Positions 27,102 through 35,292 of a stretch of 64,000 nt of DNA are shown piece after piece. Both the position numbers and the translations under genes were made by a program. Position 1 is the first letter of the stretch. Every line of letters begins with the position of its first letter. This DNA is from Ignatzschineria sp. GTDB lineage: Bacteria; Pseudomonadota; Gammaproteobacteria; Cardiobacteriales; Wohlfahrtiimonadaceae. The stretch lies in assembly GCA_030150405.1 (NCBI GenBank), contig JASLFU010000026.1:9647-73646 (forward strand), given 5' to 3'. The notes beneath the pieces were generated by a model that worked only from the letters and a program-made list of their open reading frames with translations, did not search any database and was not told where the DNA came from.

Positions 27102-27797
27102 ATGAGAAATTATTATCAACCCGAAGTGGTGGAAGTTGCCCATAGCGGCACGATGAATCGTGTTTTGCGCCAAGCTTATATGCTGATCGCTCTATCGATG
27201 ATCCCCACCATTATCGGTGCCTTTATCTCTGTACAAACAGGGGTGATTTTTAACCTTATGCTCGGCAGCCCGATCCTCTTTTTTGTGGGCTATATGGCCC
27301 TCTTTTATGGTTTAGTCTTTGCGATAGAAGCAAATAAAACCACGGGTGTTGGCGTTTTGCTGATGTTAGGGCTCACTTTTGTGATGGGGCTTCTGCTTGG
27401 GCCACTTTTAACACTTGCTTTACAGACCGGTAATGGTTGGAAATATATCGGAGTTGCAGCCGGTGGCACAATGGCACTCTTTGTGGCTTTAGCTGCTTTA
27501 GGGAGCGATGCGACCAAAAACTTCTCAAGCTTAGGGAAGTATCTGGGCGCTACGGCTATCGCTTTAATGGTGACCATTGTATTAAATGTGATCTTTTTAA
27601 AGCTTCCGGTGATTAATCTGCTTCTTTCGATGGTGATCATTCCATTTTCAGGAGCGATTATTCTTTATCGTATTAATAGCGTTGTTCGCGGTGGTGAAAA
27701 TAACTATATTACTGTTGCGCTCGATGTTTATATCGCACTCTACAATATCTTTAGTTCATTATTGCGTTTGATTCTAACCTTCGCTAATAATGATTAA
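27102..27797 (+). CDS. Bax inhibitor-1 / YccA family membrane protein
   Basis: 231-residue membrane protein with about seven transmembrane helices and the BI-1/LFG family features: N-terminal RVLRQAYMLIALSMIPTIIGA, a central GWKYIGVAAGGTMALFVALAALGS, and a C-terminal LYNIFSSLLRLI. E. coli relatives are YccA (an FtsH modulator) and YbhL. I place the start at 27102 because GAGGAG at 27089-27094 is a good ribosome site for it; an in-frame ATG at 27087 overlaps that site. Followed by a strong terminator at 27912. Confidence 0.9.
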   Translation: MRNYYQPEVVEVAHSGTMNRVLRQAYMLIALSMIPTIIGAFISVQTGVIFNLMLGSPILFFVGYMALFYGLVFAIEANKTTGVGVLLMLGLTFVMGLLLGPLLTLALQTGNGWKYIGVAAGGTMALFVALAALGSDATKNFSSLGKYLGATAIALMVTIVLNVIFLKLPVINLLLSMVIIPFSGAIILYRINSVVRGGENNYITVALDVYIALYNIFSSLLRLILTFANND

Positions 27798-27911
27798 ACA
27801 ATCGCTAAATAATTTATAAATTATTTTATTGATATCATTATTTGTATTGATGAAAGCATGATCTTTAAGGCAGATTTAGAGTAATGAATACTCTTTAAAG
27901 CCTTTAAAATG

Positions 27912-27940
27912 AAAAGGTGTTCATTTAGGACACCTTTTTT
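27912..27940 (+). terminator. intrinsic terminator after the Bax inhibitor-1 family gene
   Basis: The stem AAAGGTGT/ACACCTTT has a loop of about 9 nt and a run of six T at 27935-27940. It lies about 115 bp past the stop codon. Confidence 0.85.
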
Positions 27941-28013
27941 ATTGCTTATGATCAAGGTAAACTGAAGCTTTTTACCTTCCCTCAGTAAAATTTAATATAG
28001 GAACGAGAGGCCT

Positions 28014-28766
28014 GTGGCTAGAGATATTGTTACCACCTCCCCCGATAAGATGATTAGCAGCTCTGATATAGAGTCGCTTCTAATGCGTCTTGAGCGGCAC
28101 TATATTTCACCTTTAACCCAGGTATCGCCGTTTGTTGAGCTGTTGAAGATGGAGTTAACGGGCCGCCCAGTGATCACTCAGATTGCTAATCCTGAGTCGT
28201 GGCGCTATTCATCTTTAAAAAAGGGTTATTCACGACAAGAGAGTTTTCGAATGCTTTCGCATATCGAGCGCTATTTAACGGATACTCGATCTGTATTTGC
28301 CCATGACAAGGGTATAGAGCTCGGGAGTTCTTTTCCCTATTTTGAGTGGGTGGAGAAGACGGCAAAGAGTAGTCACTCTATTGAGCGAAAAAGTTTTATT
28401 CATTATTTAGGGAATTATCAGTTTTTCTATCTTTATGGTCAAAAAGAATCTAAAAATAGGGGGGAGGGGGAGAGTTTTTCTCAGCTCTATAATGAGCTTA
28501 AAGCCCTAGGGAAAGAGTCTTTGCTGACTCTACTTGGGGGGAGTGTTACTGAAGAGATTGAACATTTTCAACTTCCCCATATCCCTGAACAATATCTGCC
28601 ATTTTTAGAGAGAATCGATCGTCAGCGGGGAATTACATCGCTCTTTAATGGGACGTTGGAGCTCTTAATTATCAACCCCGATGGCAAGTATATTCGGGGT
28701 TTAACTCGCAATGAGCTACAGAAAAACTTAACCCAAATTATCACTGAAACAGTGGAGAATACATAG
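28014..28766 (+). CDS. hypothetical protein, no recognised family
   Basis: A 250-residue cytosolic-looking protein with no signal peptide and no transmembrane segment. The reading frame opens with GTG at 28014 behind GAGAGG. An internal ATG (codon 13) would shorten it by 12 residues. Composition is ordinary for the window, with leucine-rich amphipathic stretches (SSDIESLLMRLERHY; EQYLPFLERID) and a short C-terminal LELLIINPDGKYIRGLTRNEL. I do not recognise it. It precedes an alpha/beta hydrolase gene by 61 bp and may be cotranscribed with it; nothing else hints at its role. Confidence 0.6.
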   Translation: MARDIVTTSPDKMISSSDIESLLMRLERHYISPLTQVSPFVELLKMELTGRPVITQIANPESWRYSSLKKGYSRQESFRMLSHIERYLTDTRSVFAHDKGIELGSSFPYFEWVEKTAKSSHSIERKSFIHYLGNYQFFYLYGQKESKNRGEGESFSQLYNELKALGKESLLTLLGGSVTEEIEHFQLPHIPEQYLPFLERIDRQRGITSLFNGTLELLIINPDGKYIRGLTRNELQKNLTQIITETVENT

Positions 28767-28827
28767 ATCTATAGAAAATAGGTGAGAGGTTTTTCACTCT
28801 GCGTTGTAAACGTTTAAGGAGTTATTT

Positions 28828-29571
28828 ATGGTTTTTTATCAAAAAATAGGGGAGGGTGAGCCGCTCTTTCTCCTTCATTCAGGCGGAATGAGCCACACGG
28901 AATGGGCGCCGCAAATTCCCTATCTACAAGAGCAATTTACACTCTATCTGCTTGATCTTCCTGGTCATGGGAATACGCCTATGAAAAGGGAACGGTTAAC
29001 CATTAAAGAGTGTGGCGAAGCTGTTTTATGGGTCATGGAGCAGGAAGGCTTAGAAAAGGCGCATCTTTGCGGCTCGAGTATGGGGGGAGCAACAGCCCTT
29101 TGGGTGGCGATGCACCATAATGAGAAGGTCGATCGTCTCATTCTCTATCGAATTAATTATTGTAAAACTGAAACCACTTTTAAGGGCACACAGAGCATGG
29201 GCGATCCAGAGCATTGGGTTCGTCTAGGAATGGATCGTTTGATGTCGAAAATGCATCTTGGGCAAGGGGATGAGGAGTCGTGGAAAGAGGTGATTAAACG
29301 GGTGGGAGATGCTATGAATCCTGAGATCTCAGATCATGGCTACCCATTGGAAGCGTTTAAAGAATTAGAAACACGTACCTTATTGGTTTGTGGGGATCGC
29401 GATCCTTTAGTACCCATGGGTGATCTTTTAGCGATGTATCAAACGTTGCCCAATTCCGCTCTTTGGATTCTTCCTGAGGCGACCCATATCACTCAAACGA
29501 ATCTTTGGCGAAAGGAGATCTTTGCCGATGAGATTACTCGCTTTTTAACACGTACACGGCCCATTCTCTAA
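28828..29571 (+). CDS. alpha/beta hydrolase
   Basis: 247-residue alpha/beta hydrolase fold protein. It has the oxyanion region FLLHSGGMSHTEW, LLDLPGHGNTP, the nucleophile elbow GSSMGGA (Ser in the centre), the acid in LLVCGDRDPLVP, and the histidine in PEATHITQTN. AAGGAG stands before the ATG. The family includes esterases such as BioH and PcaD-like lactonases. The biotin operon in this window lacks a BioH, but the lid region here does not resemble BioH closely, so I leave the substrate open. It ends at a strong terminator. Confidence 0.85.
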   Translation: MVFYQKIGEGEPLFLLHSGGMSHTEWAPQIPYLQEQFTLYLLDLPGHGNTPMKRERLTIKECGEAVLWVMEQEGLEKAHLCGSSMGGATALWVAMHHNEKVDRLILYRINYCKTETTFKGTQSMGDPEHWVRLGMDRLMSKMHLGQGDEESWKEVIKRVGDAMNPEISDHGYPLEAFKELETRTLLVCGDRDPLVPMGDLLAMYQTLPNSALWILPEATHITQTNLWRKEIFADEITRFLTRTRPIL

Positions 29572-29625
29572 TCTCTAGCTATTTTTATTTGTCTTGATCA
29601 ATAGTTTATAGATAGAAGATTTCAT

Positions 29626-29655
29626 GCCCCGGGGAAAATTCTCTGGGGCTTTTTA
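29626..29655 (+). terminator. intrinsic terminator after the alpha/beta hydrolase gene
   Basis: GCCCC (29626-29630) pairs with GGGGC (29645-29649), followed by TTTTT. It overlaps the last codons of the convergent membrane-protein gene. Confidence 0.75.
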
Positions 29656-30117
29656 TTGGGTCAGAATAATAAATAGGCCAGTAAAGGTGATCGCTACATG
29701 GCTAAAAAGAAAGAAGAAACCGATGAAGAGTGCTAATAACTGGGGAAGTGGAAAGGTAGGACTTTCCCGCTTTAAGCGTAGAAAACTTTGGATCATGCCG
29801 ATAATCACGAAAATAATCCAGAGTGCGACAAGGGCTTCGCTTAAAAGTGCGATATTGTGAACAACGGGCGATAAAGCCGGCTCACCCTCGGCATTAACTT
29901 GCTTCGAGATATTGAGAGAAAAGAGAGCAAATCGAAAGAGTTGCCCAAGGAAAATAGCACTCACCCCAAAGGCAAAAAAGATTCGGGTTAAACTATATCT
30001 CCCCATAAGCAAGCGACGTAGAAAGCCCTCTTTCGCTTCGGGTTCTTCCTTAAAGTCGTTGAATTCATGAGGGGCTTTTTTAAAGTTCTCTAAGGCGTGT
30101 TTTTGGCTAGGCGTCAT
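29653..30117 (-). CDS. small uncharacterised membrane protein
   Basis: A 154-residue protein with a charged, soluble N-terminus of about 40 residues, then three predicted transmembrane helices at roughly 44-68, 88-112 and 125-152. I do not recognise a family and see no catalytic motif. It lies 59 bp downstream of dprA on the same strand and could be part of its transcript. It overlaps the terminator of the convergent hydrolase gene at its 3' end. Confidence 0.65.
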   Translation of the reverse strand: MTPSQKHALENFKKAPHEFNDFKEEPEAKEGFLRRLLMGRYSLTRIFFAFGVSAIFLGQLFRFALFSLNISKQVNAEGEPALSPVVHNIALLSEALVALWIIFVIIGMIQSFLRLKRESPTFPLPQLLALFIGFFFLFSHVAITFTGLFIILTQ

Positions 30118-30176
30118 AATTTTAGGGGAATGATAAGTTTATAAAAGGAGTAGTATAGCCTCTTTGAGAGAGGCTT

Positions 30177-31355
30177 TTAAGGGAAACTCTTTTGCTGATA
30201 ACGGCCTCCCCCAAGATTCTCTATTACACCTTCAATCTCTAACATCATCAGTTGATTGCTAATCTCCGAAGCTGGGAGCTGTAAAATTTCGACAAGTTGA
30301 TCGATAGAGTGCTCATTTTTCAGGGCCTCAAAAAGCGGGAGCAAGCTGGCATCTGCAGGAGGAATCACTTTAGGAGGCTGATTAAGTGAAGCTTTAGAGA
30401 CTTGCGCTCTCTCTTGAGTCGGCGATTGAAAATCAAAACTGGTCTGCTCCTCTTTTGAAGGTATCCAACCGCTTAATTCTTGGCGAATATCGAGAGTCGA
30501 TTCCACTAATGTCGCTCCTTCCCGAATTAATTGATGAGTTCCTTTAGATTGAATATTGTGAATAGAGCCAGGGAGCGCAAAGACTTCTCGATTCTCCTCC
30601 ATAGCAAGGCGTGCAGTAATCAGAGAGCCTGATCTTAAAGCGGCTTCTACCACCAGCGTCCCTAATGAGAGCCCTGCAATAATACGGTTTCTGCGGGGGA
30701 AGTTATCGGGTTTTGCAGGCATATGAAGAGGAAACTCACTAACTATAGCGCCCTCATTTTCTAAAATCTCCCTAGCAAGGGGAAGATGTTTTTTAGGGTA
30801 GATCTGCTCTAGCCCTGTCCCGAGGACGGCAATGGTTTTAAGCTGCGCATCCACCGCCCCTTGGTGTGCCATTTTATCGACGCCTAAAGCAAGTCCGCTA
30901 GTAATACAAAATCCAGCTTGAGCCAGCTCTTTGGCAAAGATATAACTATTATGCTCTCCCTCTTTAGTCGGCTTTCGAGAACCTACAATCGCAATTTGAG
31001 GCATGTTAAGCAGAGCGCGATTCCCCTTAATAAAGAGCAGTGGCGGGGCTGAATGGATCTCTTTTAAAAGGGGTGGATAGTCTTCATCACTCAATACCAT
31101 AATATGGTGATGGGGTTGACGCTCCCAAGCCATGGCAGCTTCTATCTTTTTAAGCAGATTCTCACTCCCTTTTCCGCTCTTTTTATAAGTATTAAATCGA
31201 GCATCAATGACCGATTTGGGCATGCCTGCCTTTTGCCACTCTTCGCGACCGGCCTCGAGGGCAAAATGGGGGTCTTTAAAATAATGTAAAAGCTGTTTAA
31301 ACCTTGCCGGGCCAACATTGGGTGTGTAGTAGAGCTCAAGCCAATGGCGCAACAT
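30177..31355 (-). CDS. dprA: DNA processing protein DprA
   Basis: Single-strand DNA-binding recombination mediator that loads RecA on incoming DNA in natural transformation. It has 392 residues. The N-terminal helix-hairpin-like region is followed by the Rossmann-like core: IVGSRKPTKEGE, FCITSGLALGVDKMAHQGA, TIAVLGTGLEQIYPKKH, FPRRNRIIAGLS and GSLITARLAMEENREVFALPGSI. A C-terminal winged-helix domain (SLLPLFEALKNEHSIDQLVEIL...) is present, as in many proteobacteria. Together with comEC (59582) it suggests a capacity for DNA uptake. In many genomes it is next to smf neighbours such as topA or def; none are here. Confidence 0.95.
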   Translation of the reverse strand: MLRHWLELYYTPNVGPARFKQLLHYFKDPHFALEAGREEWQKAGMPKSVIDARFNTYKKSGKGSENLLKKIEAAMAWERQPHHHIMVLSDEDYPPLLKEIHSAPPLLFIKGNRALLNMPQIAIVGSRKPTKEGEHNSYIFAKELAQAGFCITSGLALGVDKMAHQGAVDAQLKTIAVLGTGLEQIYPKKHLPLAREILENEGAIVSEFPLHMPAKPDNFPRRNRIIAGLSLGTLVVEAALRSGSLITARLAMEENREVFALPGSIHNIQSKGTHQLIREGATLVESTLDIRQELSGWIPSKEEQTSFDFQSPTQERAQVSKASLNQPPKVIPPADASLLPLFEALKNEHSIDQLVEILQLPASEISNQLMMLEIEGVIENLGGGRYQQKSFP

Positions 31356-31446
31356 TTTATCCCCTTTTATTACTTGAATAATGCTATATTGAATTTAATA
31401 GAAATTATGCAAGAGATAGATAATACCATATAAAATCAAGAGGTTA

Positions 31447-31926
31447 ATGATGGAAAAAGCGATAAATAAAATTGAAAAAGAGATCCTAAATCAAGCATTT
31501 GAAACGCAAAATGCCCCTTATGCTTTAGCAGGAAGCGAAGCCGAACGAATCGTTCTCTTCTTCTATCCAAAAGATAATACTCCTGGCTGCAGTAACGAAG
31601 TGCAAGACTTTAATGCCCACTTAGCCCATTTTGAGGCTGAAAATGTAGCCGTTGTGGGAGCTTCTCGGGATTCTAAAAAGTCTCATGAGCGCTTTGCAGA
31701 AAAGTTTGGGCTCAATTTTCCCCTGCTTTCTGATCCAGAGGAGATACTCTGCCGAGCTTTTGATGTGATTAAGGAAAAAAATATGTTTGGCCGCAAAGGC
31801 TTTGGTATTGAACGCAGCACCTTTCTTTTGGATAAAGAGGGCAATATTTTACAAGAATGGCGTAAAGTAAAGGTTAAGGGGCATGTTGAGGAGGTGCTTA
31901 AGAGCATTCGCGGGGAGTCAGTTTAA
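31447..31926 (+). CDS. bcp: peroxiredoxin, Bcp/PrxQ family
   Basis: Thiol peroxidase that reduces H2O2 and organic hydroperoxides. It has 159 residues. The peroxidatic cysteine C48 is in FYPKDNTPGCSNEVQDFN, and the conserved Arg region is GIERSTFLLDKEGNI. The close second cysteine of E. coli Bcp (five residues later) is missing here, as the residue is Gln in SNEVQ. One other cysteine (about residue 102, in EILCRAF) could serve instead, or it may work as a 1-Cys enzyme. The start could be either of two consecutive ATG codons at 31447. Confidence 0.9.
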   Translation: MMEKAINKIEKEILNQAFETQNAPYALAGSEAERIVLFFYPKDNTPGCSNEVQDFNAHLAHFEAENVAVVGASRDSKKSHERFAEKFGLNFPLLSDPEEILCRAFDVIKEKNMFGRKGFGIERSTFLLDKEGNILQEWRKVKVKGHVEEVLKSIRGESV

Positions 31927-32049
31927 ACGCGATGGTTACGCTTTTATAGAGCCTCTACTTATGCAATTGAGGCCCAATTAAAATATAAGAATATTTAATA
32001 TAGAGTATTTAAGACACTCTAATATTTAATTCTACCAAAGGAGATCATC

Positions 32050-33003
32050 ATGGGATGTCGTCATAATCACGGTTATAAAACGATTCACGATTTTCACGCA
32101 AATAAGCATTATGGCTGGGATAACTCCCTAGAGCCGATTATGGAGGTGAATTCCGGAGAGACGGTGAATTATATGATTTGTGAATCCTCCGGAGGGCAGT
32201 TTAATAAAAAGAGCCAAGCAGATGATGTGCTTAATCTCGATTTTACAAAGGTTAACCCCGTAGCAGGGCCGATCTATATCAAAGGGGCAATACCGGGGGA
32301 TACTTTAGAGATCGAAATGCTCGACTTTCGCCAGCTCGATTGGGGGTGGACGGCGCTTATTCCAGGATTTGGTCTGCTTTCGGAGCACTTTAAAGATCCC
32401 GCTATGAAGATTTTTGATCTTAAAGAGCGCAATCGTGCAGAATTTTTGCATGGCATTGATATCTTTATTAAGCCATTTCCCGGGACGATGGGAGTTGCAC
32501 TGCCAGAGCCTGGGCTTCACTCCATTGTTCCGCCAAGACAAAATGGGGGGAATATGGATATTCGTCATCTTGTTAAAGGTACAAAGCTTTATCTGCCTGT
32601 ATGGCAAGAGGGAGCGCTCTTTTCGATTGGAGATACCCATGCAGCGCAAGGAGATGGTGAAGTCTGTGGTACAGCTATTGAGGCTTCGATGGAGACTACT
32701 GTTCGTTTTAAACTTCATAAAGGAGTAAGCATTCAAGAGCCCCGTTACTCCATTCCAGGGCCACCTACACCCGAAGCCGATGCGATGGGTTACTATGTCA
32801 CCACAGGATTTGGGCCAGACCTTTATCAAGCTTCCCAAAAGGCGATTAGCTATATGATCGAGCATCTCACCACAACTTATAAAATGAGTGACGAAGAGGC
32901 CTACATGCTCTGCAGTATTGCGGTGGACCTTCGGATTAATGAGATTGTGGATGCGCCGAATTGGTTGGTATCTGCATTTTTACCTAATTCAATCTTTCGT
33001 TAA
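32050..33003 (+). CDS. acetamidase/formamidase family protein
   Basis: A 317-residue protein of the FmdA/AmdA family, which hydrolyses formamide or acetamide to ammonia and the acid. Characteristic pieces are HYGWDNSLEPIMEVNSGETV, NPVAGPIYIKGAIPGDTLEIEM, PRQNGGNMDIRHLVKGTKLYLPVWQEGALFSIGDTHAAQGDGEVCGTAIE and the late DLRINEIVDAPNWLVSAFLP. A good AAAGGAG site precedes the ATG. It may provide ammonia, but substrate preference cannot be read from the sequence. It stands alone between bcp and the PhoH gene. Confidence 0.92.
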   Translation: MGCRHNHGYKTIHDFHANKHYGWDNSLEPIMEVNSGETVNYMICESSGGQFNKKSQADDVLNLDFTKVNPVAGPIYIKGAIPGDTLEIEMLDFRQLDWGWTALIPGFGLLSEHFKDPAMKIFDLKERNRAEFLHGIDIFIKPFPGTMGVALPEPGLHSIVPPRQNGGNMDIRHLVKGTKLYLPVWQEGALFSIGDTHAAQGDGEVCGTAIEASMETTVRFKLHKGVSIQEPRYSIPGPPTPEADAMGYYVTTGFGPDLYQASQKAISYMIEHLTTTYKMSDEEAYMLCSIAVDLRINEIVDAPNWLVSAFLPNSIFR

Positions 33004-33106
33004 TCTATATTGAACGCTCAACTTAGGCTTCAACTTAACTTTATATTTAGAGTTTATATTCAGAGCGCCCCGATTGGGGCGCAATATTTCTCTTTAAGGA
33101 GAGACT

Positions 33107-34579
33107 ATGACTGCTCGCCCTAAAAAGCTCTTTGTGTTAGATACAAATGTTTTAATGCATGATTCCACAGCGCTTTATCGTTTTCATGAGCATGATATCT
33201 TCTTACCGATGACGGTATTAGAGGAGCTTGATCGCAATAAATCGGGGCAGAGTGAGGCGGCGCGTAATGCTCGGCAAGCTAGCCGTTTTATTCATCGAGC
33301 TTTAGAAAATGGTAGCCGTGAATTAGGGGGGAAGGGGAACTTAGATCTTGCTAAAGGTTTACCCCTCTACACAGAGCTTAAAGAGTGCAGCGAAGAGCCT
33401 GCGTGTTCGGGGCGACTCTTTTTTGAAACAACGCCCTATACACCGCAAGTTAAAAATGCCCTTGCGGGAGAGATTAATGATAATAAAATTCTTAATGTAG
33501 CGCGCGCCCTTAAAGAGCAGTTTGGGGATGCGGTTATTTTAGTCTCGAAGGATATCAATTTACGGATTAAAGCAGCCATTGTGGGCGTTGAGGCTGAAGA
33601 CTACTTTAATGATCAAGTACTCGATGATGCCGATCTCTTAACAGATGGCTTTTTACAGTATGAGGGCGATTTTTGGAACCATTTCCAAGGGGATCTTACC
33701 TCCTGGGTGAATGAGGAGGGCATTATTCACTATAAAGTTTCTGGGGAAGAGGTTGCTAAATGGGTGCCTAATCAAGCGCTCTTTATTAAAGATGAACTCG
33801 ATTATATCGTAAAGTTTAATCATCCACGGCTACACCAAAAAGGGAATACAGCTTTTACAGAGCGGCCATTTTCGGATGTTGGGAGACGAAAAGAGGCCGT
33901 TTTACAAGCTTTAAAAGATTATACAGAGCGTAAAATATCAGGCATATCGGCGCGCAATCAGGGGCAGAATTTTGCATTTAATATTATGCTCGATCCTGAT
34001 ATCGATTTTGTCACGCTGTTAGGGGGTGCAGGTACAGGTAAGACGCTTCTTGCCTTAGCTGCAGGCTTACACGAGGTATTGGAGAACAAGCGTTTCGATC
34101 AGATCATTATGACTCGGGCTGCCGTTGCCGTGGGCGATAGTATCGGCTTTCTTCCGGGAACGGAGGAGGAGAAGATGGCGCCTTGGATGGGGGCATTAAT
34201 GGATAATCTAGAAGTGCTTCTTCAGAGTCGGGGAGATGAAAAGAGACGGAGCGTGAAAGAGCTTCTCAACCATCATGTAAAGATAAAATCCCTAAACTTT
34301 ATGCGAGGCCGCACTTTCCAGAATAAGTGGATTATTATCGATGAGGCCCAAAATATCACCTCTAAACAGATGAAGACACTTATCACCCGAGCAGGCCCAA
34401 ATACGAAGGTGCTCTGTTTGGGAAATATTGGGCAGATCGATACCCCCTATCTTACAGAGACCACTTCAGGGCTTACCTATGTTGTTGAGAAATTTCAACG
34501 ATGGGAACACGCCGCTCATATCACGTTACAGACAGGAGAGCGTTCAAGATTAGCAGCGTATGCTTCTGATCATCTTTAA
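33107..34579 (+). CDS. PIN domain - PhoH-like ATPase fusion
   Basis: A 490-residue protein with an N-terminal PIN ribonuclease domain (about 7-160) and a C-terminal PhoH-type P-loop ATPase. PIN acidic residues include D12 in VLDTNVLMHDS, E40 in LEELDRNK, D125 in EINDNKIL and D149 in VSKDINLR. Walker A GGAGTGKT is at 306-313; IIIDEAQN is the Walker B, followed by TRAGPNTKVLCLGNIGQID. This is the YlaK/PhoH2 architecture, thought to be an RNA helicase-nuclease. A strong ribosome site (AAGGAG) precedes the ATG. Followed by a bidirectional terminator. Confidence 0.93.
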   Translation: MTARPKKLFVLDTNVLMHDSTALYRFHEHDIFLPMTVLEELDRNKSGQSEAARNARQASRFIHRALENGSRELGGKGNLDLAKGLPLYTELKECSEEPACSGRLFFETTPYTPQVKNALAGEINDNKILNVARALKEQFGDAVILVSKDINLRIKAAIVGVEAEDYFNDQVLDDADLLTDGFLQYEGDFWNHFQGDLTSWVNEEGIIHYKVSGEEVAKWVPNQALFIKDELDYIVKFNHPRLHQKGNTAFTERPFSDVGRRKEAVLQALKDYTERKISGISARNQGQNFAFNIMLDPDIDFVTLLGGAGTGKTLLALAAGLHEVLENKRFDQIIMTRAAVAVGDSIGFLPGTEEEKMAPWMGALMDNLEVLLQSRGDEKRRSVKELLNHHVKIKSLNFMRGRTFQNKWIIIDEAQNITSKQMKTLITRAGPNTKVLCLGNIGQIDTPYLTETTSGLTYVVEKFQRWEHAAHITLQTGERSRLAAYASDHL

Positions 34580-34626
34580 AGAGAGGGAAATGGAAGACTG
34601 CTCTTTTTATAAAAGAGAGAAAATAG

Positions 34627-34662
34627 AAGCCGAAAGGAGTGAAAGACTCTTTTCGGCTTTTC
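34627..34662. terminator. bidirectional terminator between the PIN-PhoH gene and hemJ
   Basis: A 13-14-bp stem, AAGCCGAAAGGAGT/ACTCTTTTCGGCTT, with the 5-nt loop GAAAG, ending in T residues. It serves both convergent genes. Confidence 0.85.
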
Positions 34663-34690
34663 TCTGACTGGCAAATAAACTCTAGCTTTA

Positions 34691-35125
34691 TTAGCCAATA
34701 AAGGGAATACGTTTAAGTATCACTAAAATCACCACCACCACTAAAATTAGGCTCGGTACCTCATTAAAATAGCGATAAAATTTATGGCTTTTTCGATTTT
34801 CATCATAACGAAAGCGGAGCATATAGCGATAGCAGAAATAGTGATAGATAAAGAGCAGCACCACTAAAGTTAACTTAAGATGAAACCAAGGCATTTTAAA
34901 GAGAGTGGGGTTCATCATGATTAAAATAAGCCCAAAAATAAGGGTTAAAGTGCCGCCGATGTGAGTCATGATCATTAGCTTTCGCTCCATCACTTTAAAG
35001 GTCTCCTGAGTATTGGGATCCTTATTCATCGCATGATAGACAAAGAGTCTCGGAAGATAGAAAAGGCCGGCAAACCAAGTGACCATAAAGATAATATGGA
35101 GGGCTTTATAGGTGAGATAGGACAT
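34691..35125 (-). CDS. hemJ: protoporphyrinogen oxidase HemJ
   Basis: 144-residue inner membrane protein of the HemJ (UPF0093) family, which oxidises protoporphyrinogen IX to protoporphyrin IX in heme synthesis. About four transmembrane helices. The conserved N-terminal LHIIFMVTWFAGLFYLPRLFVYH holds the histidine at residue 10 and the arginine needed for activity in the family. WFHLKLTLVVLLFIYHY and the C-terminal FNEVPSLILVVVVILVILKRI are also family-typical. This implies the organism uses HemJ rather than HemG or HemY, at least in this region. Confidence 0.93.
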   Translation of the reverse strand: MSYLTYKALHIIFMVTWFAGLFYLPRLFVYHAMNKDPNTQETFKVMERKLMIMTHIGGTLTLIFGLILIMMNPTLFKMPWFHLKLTLVVLLFIYHYFCYRYMLRFRYDENRKSHKFYRYFNEVPSLILVVVVILVILKRIPFIG

Positions 35126-35292
35126 AAAAATACCTTTTATAGTGTTGGGAGGGAGGATAAAAACAAGGTTATTGTAACAAAAGAGAGGGAAAATAGAATG
35201 GAAAGAGCACGAGCCCTCCCTTGTGAAATAGCCCTCTTTTAGCGATAATAGAGCACTATTTTTTCGCCAAACATAATATTAGAGGAATCATC

